13,918 nt of DNA from the NCBI GenBank assembly GCA_913057845.1, contig CAJXPC010000012.1, positions 1-13,918 of the forward strand. Reading direction: 5' to 3'. A program made the position numbers and the translations under genes. The notes beneath the pieces were generated by a model. That model ran no database searches, had not been told where the DNA came from, and worked only from the letters and a program-made list of their open reading frames with translations. Below are positions 8,362-13,918 of this stretch, piece by piece. The stretch is from an uncultured Pseudomonadota bacterium. Lineage in GTDB: Bacteria > Pseudomonadota > Gammaproteobacteria > Burkholderiales > Eutrophovitaceae. The first letter of the stretch is position 1; each line of letters opens with the position of its first letter.

Positions 8362-9132
8362 ATGAGCGCATTGAAAGGTAAGGTTGCCTGGGTGACAGGT
8401 GCTGGCACGGGTATTGGTTTGAGTGCGGCGCGAGCGTTGGCCCTAGCGGGCGCGACGGTCATCATGACTGGGAGAAGGGAGCAGTTATTGCTTGATGAGG
8501 CAAAGGCCATCAAAGATTTGGGTGGGAATGTGCGTTGCGAGGTTTTAGATGTCGGTGATCCGGAAGCGGTAGACCGATCTGGCGCGAGAGTGTTGGAAGA
8601 CTGCGGGTCTATTGATATTTTGGTCAATAGCGCAGGCACGAACGTCTTGACGCGTTATTGGGACGATCAAACCTATGAGGGTTGGCGGTCGGTCATGAGT
8701 GCAAATTTAGACGGGACATTTAACACGACGCGCGCCGTACTGCCAGCGATGCGTGCCCGCAAAGATGGATGCATCATCAACGTTTCCTCGTGGGCTGGTG
8801 CTCACCACACAAAATTAACCGGTGCTGCTTACAACGCGTCAAAAAGTGGTGTGATTGCGATGACAGAGACCATCAATATGGAGGAGGCAATTCACGGCAT
8901 TCGTGCGTGCGCTATCTGTCCGGCTGAGGTTGCAACGCCGCTACTCGATAAGCGACCTACCCCGCCGAGTCAAGAGGAGCGAGATCGAATGCTCCAGATG
9001 GATGATTTGGGGCAAACCGTGCTCTTTGTGGCGCAGTTGCCACCTCGAGCCTGCGTGAATCAAATCATCATCAGCCCAACTTGGAATCGTATGTATCTGG
9101 GTGGCTTTGAAAAGACTTCGACCGACAAATAA
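8362..9132 (+). CDS. SDR-family oxidoreductase (second of two)
   Basis: Second short-chain dehydrogenase, 256 residues. It shows VTGAGTGIG (11-19), Ser143, and Tyr157/Lys161 in YNASK. The usual NNAG is NSAG (89-92), a tolerated variant. Arg38 and Arg39 in TGRREQ favour NADP(H). Its C-terminus, with LPPRACVNQIIISPTWNR, lacks the VDGG ending of FabG-like SDRs and resembles YdfG-like NADP-dependent hydroxy-acid/alcohol dehydrogenases. It is clearly not a recent duplicate of the SDR at 6152-6928. The start ATG 8362 lacks a clear ribosome binding site; the gap from the esterase gene is 37 bases and the same operon is likely. Substrate unknown. Confidence 0.91.
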   Translation: MSALKGKVAWVTGAGTGIGLSAARALALAGATVIMTGRREQLLLDEAKAIKDLGGNVRCEVLDVGDPEAVDRSGARVLEDCGSIDILVNSAGTNVLTRYWDDQTYEGWRSVMSANLDGTFNTTRAVLPAMRARKDGCIINVSSWAGAHHTKLTGAAYNASKSGVIAMTETINMEEAIHGIRACAICPAEVATPLLDKRPTPPSQEERDRMLQMDDLGQTVLFVAQLPPRACVNQIIISPTWNRMYLGGFEKTSTDK

Positions 9133-9141
9133 CTACGCCGT

Positions 9142-9170
9142 TTGGGATTCAGGTTCTAACCTGTTATTGT
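9142..9170 (+). promoter_or_regulatory. Candidate sigma70-like promoter for cyclase module
   Basis: TTGGGA (9142-9147, 4 of 6 to TTGACA) and TATTGT (9165-9170, 4 of 6 to TATAAT) are 17 bases apart, ahead of the adenylate cyclase gene. It sits at the point where gene content changes from catabolism to signalling, which is where a new promoter would be expected. Both boxes are weak matches and chance is possible. Confidence 0.35.
9150..9163. promoter_or_regulatory. 14-bp dyad, possible operator or hairpin
   Basis: CAGGTT (9150-9155) and AACCTG (9158-9163) are exact reverse complements separated by CT. The dyad lies inside the spacer of the candidate promoter, a common operator position. It could instead be a small hairpin after the SDR stop at 9132, but only a mixed TTATTGT follows, so it is a poor terminator. 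Confidence 0.35.
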
Positions 9171-9232
9171 GGATAAAAAAACAGAGACTCAAAAAGGCTA
9201 GCTTTCACATTGAGTGTCTGATCTAGTTGGGC

Positions 9233-9239
9233 AAGGTGA
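9233..9239 (+). promoter_or_regulatory. Ribosome binding site deciding the cyclase start
   Basis: AAGGTGA ends four bases before ATG 9244. This supports 9244 over the in-frame GTG at 9214, which would add ten residues and lacks a good site upstream. Confidence 0.6.
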
Positions 9240-9243
9240 GACG

Positions 9244-11424
9244 ATGAAAATGATTCCAAAAAGTATGTGGCCTTGGCTAAACGTCTTAGTTCCGGTCGCG
9301 CTATGTTCGTTATTGATGACCCTGAGAGTGGCTGATCCCGGACAGGTCTTTGAAAAGCTGACTCTTTCTATTCTTGATGGTTATCAATCCTTAGAGGTCG
9401 AGAGTTCGGCCTCGGACGAGGCCAAGCCAGTTAGGTTATTGCAAATTGACGACGAAGCGCTTGAGGCTTTTGGCCAGTGGCCTTGGTCGCGGGACAAGCT
9501 TGGCGAAATATTGATCACGCTCTATGAAAAAGGTGCGACCGTCGTTGGTATCGATCTCTTGCTTGCAGAGCCGGATCGACTATCACCTGCTCGGTTTCTA
9601 TCAAAGTTTCCGAATCTAACCATTGAAACGGAACAATTCGCTAACGCATTTGGGTACATTGATAACGACCAATTTTTATCAGATGTCTTCTCTCAAACCC
9701 CATCGGTTCTTGCGGTCGCTGCGAGTCATAAAGTGGGTGGTGATGTTGACGCCGCTATTGGGTTTGCGTGGGTTGGCGCATCCCCTGACGGGTTACTCGC
9801 GTATAACGGATTGTTAGCGCCCACTGAGATATTGAAGCAATCCGGCGTTAAGGTTGGGCACATTGCGGTTCGTCCTGATGCGGACGGAATGCTCCGACGT
9901 ATTCCCTTGCTGATCCGTGCGGGTGACTTGGTGTACCCCAGCTTATTTTTGTCGATGTTGGCGAACGAACAAGAAGCATCAACGATCATTATTAAAGGCT
10001 CAGGGGGCGATGACTCCATGATTGAAACCGTGAAAGTCGGAGCCTATGAAATACCTGTGGATTCCGATGGAGAGATGCAGGTCGTGCCGCACCATATTAT
10101 TAAAAGCTTTCCAGGTCTGCATTTAACCGAGGTGCTCGATGGGTTGCATGATGAGAAAATAGCAGGAAGTGTGATTTTGTTAGGGCCGACCGCTACTGGA
10201 TTGATGGACTTTCATGACACGCCAGCAGGACTTAATGTCCCTGGCCCAGCACTTCATGTGGCTGCGCTGAAGCAAATATATGCTGAAGAGTATGTCATAC
10301 GTGATGCGGTTGTTTTAGGTGCGGAGTGGTTCGGGGCGTTACTCCTTTCCATTATTTGCATTGTTGTTGCGCTTAAGTGTGGTGGATTGGTTTCACCTGC
10401 AATTTTTGTTGTGTTGATAGGCTCATATATTGGCTCCGGTTTCTGGTGGTTTTCTGAGAGTGGTCATCTGTTTGACTGGTCACTGGGCACGATGTTTGGA
10501 TTGACCGCTTTTGTCTCCTCTACGGCAGTCAGTCTGTTGAGAACAGAATCCGAAAAAGGTCAAATTCGTAAAGCATTTTCGACATACTTGTCCCCAGACC
10601 TTGTTGCGGAGATCAGTAAAAATCCTGAAAAGTTAAAGTTGGGTGGAGAGCGTCGTGAAGTGACTGTGCTATTCGCAGATATTCGTGGCTTCACCACAAT
10701 GTCCGAAGGGTATAAAGATAAGCCCGAGGAGCTTACCGTGTTACTTAACGACTTGCTGACACCTTTAACATATGAAATCATGGATCACAAAGGCACGATC
10801 GATAAGTATATGGGTGACGCAATCATGGCGTTTTGGAACGCACCTGTTGATGTCCCTAATCATCCTAGAATTGCGTGTGAAGTTGCGATTGGTATGATGA
10901 TTGCGCTTGAGGTTTTAAACAAAGAGTTGCTCAGCAGTGAGCGTATTGCTGAGCCTCTGAAAATCGGGATTGGTCTCAATACCGGGGAAGTCACTGTTGG
11001 AAATCTGGGCTCTGAACAACGATTTGATTATTCATGTTTGGGGGATGCCATCAATCTTGGAGCCCGATTAGAGGGGCTCAGTAAAGCCTACGGTGTACCC
11101 ATCGTGATTGGAGAAGCCACCTATGATGTGCTTGATCGACCACCTGCCGGTGCAGAGGTCGTTTTGTTGGATCATGTGATCGTTAAGGGTAAAAGTATTG
11201 CTGTTGCTATCTATGGCATCATTCCAGAACAAGGCTTTCCAACGGGTTGGTGCGCAGACCACAATCAATTCATGGATCATGTTTCAGATGAAAACTGGAA
11301 AGAAGCCGAGGTGCTGTTAGGTGCGCTACAAGACCGTGATGATTATCCTGCAGAGTTATTAGAGCAATGTGCATACCGTGTTGAGCAGAAAAGTTCAGCA
11401 GTAAGACAAATGCATACCAAGTAA
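9244..11424 (+). CDS. CHASE2-domain class III adenylate cyclase
   Basis: Membrane-bound nucleotide cyclase expected to make cAMP from ATP in response to an extracytoplasmic signal. It has 726 residues from ATG 9244. A membrane span is near 10-27, followed by a large periplasmic CHASE2 sensor region (about 35-350, with LLQIDDEALEAFGQWPWSR and GATVVGIDLLLAEPD). Three hydrophobic spans lie at about 356-430, with a short linker before the cyclase domain (about 470-658). Metal-binding aspartates are Asp479 (LFADIRGF) and Asp525 (KYMGDAIMAFW). Lys521 fits ATP selection, and Ser597 (DYSCLGD) stands at the second purine-selecting position, as in class IIIb-like cyclases. Asn604 and Arg608 in NLGARLE fit transition-state residues. 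The catalytic set appears complete. A 65-residue TPR-like tail (W685KEAEVLLGAL) follows. It is the first gene of a module with two envelope-protein genes. Confidence 0.94.
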   Translation: MKMIPKSMWPWLNVLVPVALCSLLMTLRVADPGQVFEKLTLSILDGYQSLEVESSASDEAKPVRLLQIDDEALEAFGQWPWSRDKLGEILITLYEKGATVVGIDLLLAEPDRLSPARFLSKFPNLTIETEQFANAFGYIDNDQFLSDVFSQTPSVLAVAASHKVGGDVDAAIGFAWVGASPDGLLAYNGLLAPTEILKQSGVKVGHIAVRPDADGMLRRIPLLIRAGDLVYPSLFLSMLANEQEASTIIIKGSGGDDSMIETVKVGAYEIPVDSDGEMQVVPHHIIKSFPGLHLTEVLDGLHDEKIAGSVILLGPTATGLMDFHDTPAGLNVPGPALHVAALKQIYAEEYVIRDAVVLGAEWFGALLLSIICIVVALKCGGLVSPAIFVVLIGSYIGSGFWWFSESGHLFDWSLGTMFGLTAFVSSTAVSLLRTESEKGQIRKAFSTYLSPDLVAEISKNPEKLKLGGERREVTVLFADIRGFTTMSEGYKDKPEELTVLLNDLLTPLTYEIMDHKGTIDKYMGDAIMAFWNAPVDVPNHPRIACEVAIGMMIALEVLNKELLSSERIAEPLKIGIGLNTGEVTVGNLGSEQRFDYSCLGDAINLGARLEGLSKAYGVPIVIGEATYDVLDRPPAGAEVVLLDHVIVKGKSIAVAIYGIIPEQGFPTGWCADHNQFMDHVSDENWKEAEVLLGALQDRDDYPAELLEQCAYRVEQKSSAVRQMHTK

Positions 11425-11455
11425 AATGCGTACAAACATATAAATAAGTAGTAAT

Positions 11456-11460
11456 AGGAG
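11456..11460 (+). promoter_or_regulatory. Ribosome binding site for a TTG start
   Basis: AGGAG lies nine bases before TTG 11470. An in-frame TAG at 11455-11457 excludes any start further upstream, and the next in-frame ATG (11506) would remove most of the signal peptide, so TTG is the likely initiator. Confidence 0.65.
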
Positions 11461-11469
11461 ATTTTTGTT

Positions 11470-13095
11470 TTGGTACGATTATTAAGTGTTACAGCTGGCA
11501 TCCTAATGGGGTCTTTGTGTTTCGTTGGGCTCGCCCAGGAGGCAACCTCGGAGCAACCAGTCACGGAGCAACCAGTCACGGAGCAACCAGTCACCCCTCA
11601 AGATTGCCCGATTGTACTTGCCGAAGACGTCAGCATTTCAAAAACCAAAAAAGCATTTGCTTGTCGCCAGTTTACTGACGTTGTTCGGGCGCTCAGAAAT
11701 TGGAATTCAATAGATGATCCGAAAGAGCGTTTCGATCGGTTGAGTCTCTATATCGCCGCGCTAGCAAATACGGGTAAGTATGCAGAGACACTCGTTACAG
11801 TGCGGTACGCGTTGCGATTTGTTCGACTCAACCCTGAGCAAATGGGAAAACTCACAAAAATGGTACAGGTGGTTGCTAATGCGGTGCCTAAGGCTACAGA
11901 AGATGAGATTTTTCTAGAGGTTTTAATGAACCCTGAAAATACCGAGCTCAACTTTAGGCTCGCTCTCGCCCAAACTGCAAATGGCAATTCGAAGGGTCTC
12001 TCTGGAACCTTGAGCAGAATTCTCCTCTATGACGAAGACAACTATCTAGCTAAAGATATGCTGTCTCAGTTGAACATTAGCCGTGGAAATTTGCCGGAGG
12101 CAGAAGCCGATTTAAGGCGTATTGTCGCTGACCCGACTATACCGGAACAGGAAAAGGCTCAGGCTGCAGCACTGTTACTGCAGCTTGAGGACATACGTTC
12201 ACCACATACGTGGACAAAGATTGCGGGATACACTTGGGGTCGAGCGGACAATCCACTGAGTATTTCTGAGACTGGTCAATCGGTTGTGGCGGCTTTTCCA
12301 GGGGTGCTCTTTGATGCCGGAGAGGAAGTAACGGAATATTACGAACAGTCGCTGTTGGGACTGAACTACCAATATGCTCTACCCTATCAGGATCCGCAAG
12401 CCCTAACAGCTGGCTTGACAATCATTAATAAAGATTTTCAAACGCAAGAGGCCCTTAGAATGCGTATTGCATTGCTGAGTTTAGGGTACAACTGGATTGC
12501 GACGGGGGATTCCGTATCGTTTACGCTCACAGATATTGATTTAGGTCGAGTTAGCTTGTCCAAATCATATAAGCTCGGTGGTATTAAGACCTTTGTGCGC
12601 ACCCAGACAGCCAGCCTGTCGGGCTCTTTAGACGTGACAAATAATGCTTTTCAGAGCGCAACAACTCAGGATAAAAATGGTAATGCTTATGGACTCGGAC
12701 TGAAGGGGTCGTATGCCGCATTTGGTGGGAGAATGATTTTTCTACCGAACCTGAGTTATATTTTGACAGAGGCAAAGACAGATACAGACTCGACAGACGT
12801 GTTCAGTTACTCATTGGGAACCTCAGTGCCGATGAATGCGCAGTGGACGGGAAGTCTGACCTTGAAGCAAACAGAGACGGATCGAGATGGGCCCGATACC
12901 TCAGTGTCTGCGTTGACGCGAGTGGATGATGCATTTAATTGGACGGTTGCTTTTAACTGGCGAAATGTCGGTCCGCCCAATAAGAAAGTCCCTACTGTTG
13001 GAATTACTTACGCAGAGACCAAGACAGACTCAAATATTATCAATTTCGATACGATAACCAGAGATGCTAATTTAGCACTCACGTGGGTGTTCTAG
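11470..13095 (+). CDS. Exported TPR-like / outer-membrane beta-barrel protein, function unknown
   Basis: I do not recognise a named family. The 541-residue protein begins with a signal peptide (about 1-22: Arg3, a hydrophobic core, then GLA before QEATSEQ). Next is a low-complexity stretch with three EQPVT repeats (28-42) and two cysteines (46, 65) that could form a disulfide. Residues about 65-240 are helical and TPR-like (for example LYIAALANTGKYAETLVTVR and LNISRGNLPEAEADLRRIV). From about 250 the sequence changes to alternating, aromatic-rich strands with Gly/Asn/Asp turns and ends in LALTWVF; a terminal Phe is the usual C-terminal mark of outer-membrane barrels. A periplasmic TPR part plus a C-terminal barrel recalls Slam (DUF560) and PgaA-type export proteins, but I see no diagnostic motif. 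It starts 45 bases after the cyclase stop and is likely in the same operon. Confidence 0.75.
   Translation: MVRLLSVTAGILMGSLCFVGLAQEATSEQPVTEQPVTEQPVTPQDCPIVLAEDVSISKTKKAFACRQFTDVVRALRNWNSIDDPKERFDRLSLYIAALANTGKYAETLVTVRYALRFVRLNPEQMGKLTKMVQVVANAVPKATEDEIFLEVLMNPENTELNFRLALAQTANGNSKGLSGTLSRILLYDEDNYLAKDMLSQLNISRGNLPEAEADLRRIVADPTIPEQEKAQAAALLLQLEDIRSPHTWTKIAGYTWGRADNPLSISETGQSVVAAFPGVLFDAGEEVTEYYEQSLLGLNYQYALPYQDPQALTAGLTIINKDFQTQEALRMRIALLSLGYNWIATGDSVSFTLTDIDLGRVSLSKSYKLGGIKTFVRTQTASLSGSLDVTNNAFQSATTQDKNGNAYGLGLKGSYAAFGGRMIFLPNLSYILTEAKTDTDSTDVFSYSLGTSVPMNAQWTGSLTLKQTETDRDGPDTSVSALTRVDDAFNWTVAFNWRNVGPPNKKVPTVGITYAETKTDSNIINFDTITRDANLALTWVF
11551..11595. repeat. Three tandem 15-bp repeats encoding EQPVT
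   Basis: Three adjacent copies of GAGCAACCAGTCACS run at 11551-11565, 11566-11580 and 11581-11595. The first two are identical and the third differs only in its last base. Each encodes EQPVT, just after the signal peptide of the TPR/barrel protein. Loss or gain of copies would keep the frame, so it could change linker length without switching the gene off. Confidence 0.9.
12158..12189. other. Intragenic 12-bp stem-loop at TPR/barrel boundary
   Basis: CTCAGGCTGCAG (12158-12169) and CTGCAGCTTGAG (12178-12189) can form a 12-bp RNA stem with a single G-U pair and an eight-base loop. It lies in the coding sequence around residues 230-240, just before the predicted barrel. No T-run follows, so it is not an intrinsic terminator. 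It may slow ribosomes or simply reflect Ala/Leu/Gln codons. Confidence 0.45.
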
Positions 13096-13109
13096 AGAAG
13101 AAGAATCGC

Positions 13110-13142
13110 ACGAACGCTCAAAGCTTCAAAATTTTTTATTGG
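13110..13142. repeat. Relic copy of the start of the FecR-domain gene (left copy)
   Basis: These 33 bases match 13183-13215, the first 11 codons of the downstream gene, at 28 of 33 positions; the two copies start 73 bases apart. In the matching frame it reads T-NAQSFKIFYW against the gene's M-NARSFKSFYW, with ACG where the gene has ATG, and a stop TAA at 13155-13157. Four of the five differences are transitions. It looks like an old partial tandem duplication that has lost its start codon. Confidence 0.75.
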
Positions 13143-13166
13143 AGTGTGAACCACTAACGTACTGCC

Positions 13167-13173
13167 AAGGTGA
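13167..13173 (+). promoter_or_regulatory. Ribosome binding site for FecR-domain gene
   Basis: AAGGTGA lies nine bases before ATG 13183. It supports this start over the relic start-like sequence at 13110, which has ACG in place of ATG. Confidence 0.6.
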
Positions 13174-13182
13174 TAACGTTTT

Positions 13183-13918
13183 ATGAATGCCCGAAGCTTC
13201 AAAAGTTTTTATTGGTTGTTGTTCTTGTTTTTTCTGGTGCCTCACAATGCGAGTGCCGCTGAGAAGATTGGCGCGATTGCTGCGGTTATTGGTAAGGTTA
13301 CCATTGAGCGCGACGGGGAGATAATCAGCGTCAAGCCAGGCTCTCCAGTTTTTGAGAACGATAAAATCATGACTGGTGGTTCCAGTCGTGCTCAAGTGCT
13401 GTTGATGGACCAAACGGCGATCAATGTGGGTCAAAAGGCCGAGATTGTTCTGGATAAGTTTGTCTTCAACGGTGACGACGATGAGGTGGCGTTAAAGGTC
13501 ACCAAAGGTACGTTCAAATTCATATCCGGTAAGGTCGCGACTAAAACTCCTGACAAAGTAAATGTTGAAACACCAGTGGCAACCATTGGGGTTCGTGGTA
13601 CGGAGTTTGTGGGTCAGATTAGCGCTTCAGATTCGACGATTGCCTTGTTGGATGGAAAAATATCAGTTGCAAATGAGTTTTCGACGCAGTTTGTGACGAA
13701 CCCTGGTTTTGGTGTCACGATTGATACCGCTGGTGTTATCAGTACGCCCGTGAAAATCCCACAAGCGCAATTGGAGGCGGTATTAAACTCTGTTTCGACT
13801 GATCGAGAGTCGCTCCTAGAAGAGGACATTGAAGGCGGGCTAGACCCAGAGGGTGGCCCGGACGATGAAGGTGGCCCTGGACCTGATGATGAAGGTGGCC
13901 CTGGACCTGATGATGAAG
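13183..13918 (+). CDS. Secreted FecR-domain protein with acidic Gly/Pro repeats, 3' end outside window
   Basis: The open frame runs from ATG 13183 to the window end (245 codons seen, no stop). A signal peptide covers about 1-25 (Arg4, Lys7, a strongly hydrophobic core, then NASA before AEKIG). Residues about 30-165 form a FecR-type domain. It has IGAIAAVIGKVTIERDG, a middle AQVLLMDQTAINVGQKAEIVLDKF-like stretch, and the hallmark TPVATIGVRGTEF (130-142). Unlike the anti-sigma regulator FecR, it has no cytoplasmic domain or internal membrane span, so it is an exported protein using the fold, not a sigma regulator. From about 213 the chain is acidic, then enters DEGGPGPD repeats likely to be disordered and perhaps cation-binding. 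It follows the TPR/barrel gene by 87 bases and may be its partner (inference). The C-terminal function is unseen. Confidence 0.85.
   Translation, partial: MNARSFKSFYWLLFLFFLVPHNASAAEKIGAIAAVIGKVTIERDGEIISVKPGSPVFENDKIMTGGSSRAQVLLMDQTAINVGQKAEIVLDKFVFNGDDDEVALKVTKGTFKFISGKVATKTPDKVNVETPVATIGVRGTEFVGQISASDSTIALLDGKISVANEFSTQFVTNPGFGVTIDTAGVISTPVKIPQAQLEAVLNSVSTDRESLLEEDIEGGLDPEGGPDDEGGPGPDDEGGPGPDDE
13864..13918. repeat. Tandem 24-bp repeats encoding DEGGPGPD, cut by window end
   Basis: Two identical 24-base units (13864-13887 and 13888-13911) are followed by the first seven bases of a third at the window end. Each encodes DEGGPGPD. A degenerate unit (PEGGPD) precedes them at 13846-13863. Total copy number is unknown. 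Confidence 0.9.

Noticed and set aside
11506..11535. Possible lipoprotein signal near Cys17 of the barrel protein
   Set aside because: The residues before Cys are GSL; the -1 position is Leu, not Gly/Ala/Ser, so no valid lipobox.
11343..11594. Minus-strand open frame with repeated TGCSV units
   Set aside because: The units are only the reverse complement of the 15-bp EQPVT repeats of the real + strand gene.
11551..11595. Short direct repeats considered as a CRISPR array
   Set aside because: The units are directly adjacent with no spacers and are translated in frame in a real gene.
13126..13434. Minus-strand open frame opposite the FecR-domain gene start
   Set aside because: It is antisense to the signal peptide and FecR domain, has no recognisable motif, and shows Ser/Arg/His-rich shadow composition.
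13183..13600. FecR-domain protein as an anti-sigma regulator of iron uptake
   Set aside because: It has an N-terminal signal peptide, no cytoplasmic anti-sigma domain, and no sigma factor or TonB receptor gene nearby.

Overview
The window is a gene-dense stretch of bacterial chromosome with every supported gene on the + strand. The protein families, Shine-Dalgarno sites, a Liv-type ABC transporter, beta-oxidation enzymes and an outer-membrane beta-barrel protein all point to a Gram-negative, probably a gamma- or betaproteobacterium. GC is mid to high 40s % in the line I counted. I cannot name the genus. No tRNA, rRNA, CRISPR array, transposase or phage gene is visible, and no stretch over 300 bases lacks a gene.

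Region 1 (1-9132) reads as one catabolic operon or a closely spaced set. It opens with the 3' part of a LivM-type permease and two ABC ATPases (LivG- and LivF-type), so the rest of the transporter (LivH-type permease and binding protein) probably lies just upstream. Next come a FadB/FadJ-like fusion of enoyl-CoA hydratase and 3-hydroxyacyl-CoA dehydrogenase, and a thiolase. These supply the last three steps of beta-oxidation. They are followed by a short-chain dehydrogenase (SDR), a hotdog thioesterase overlapping an HSL-type esterase by 4 bp, and a second SDR. The inferred job is import of a carboxylate or ester-derived compound, adjustment of its ester and alcohol/ketone groups, and beta-oxidation of the CoA thioester. 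No acyl-CoA ligase or acyl-CoA dehydrogenase is in view, and the substrate cannot be read from the sequence.

Region 2 (9133-9243) is a short spacer that separates the catabolic genes from a different module. It holds a weak sigma70-like promoter candidate with a 14-bp dyad inside its spacer, then a good ribosome binding site that sets the next start.

Region 3 (9244-13918) is an envelope/signalling module. A CHASE2-domain class III adenylate cyclase is followed by a two-part protein (signal peptide, three EQPVT repeats, TPR-like helices, then a probable outer-membrane beta-barrel ending in Phe). Last comes a secreted FecR-domain protein that runs off the window in an acidic Gly/Pro repeat tract. 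The start of the FecR-domain gene is duplicated as an apparent relic just upstream of it. This three-gene group is the best candidate for an undescribed system: an extracytoplasmic sensor linked to cAMP, an outer-membrane protein with a periplasmic helical part, and a repeat-bearing exported protein that might be its client. That link is inference from gene order and domain architecture.
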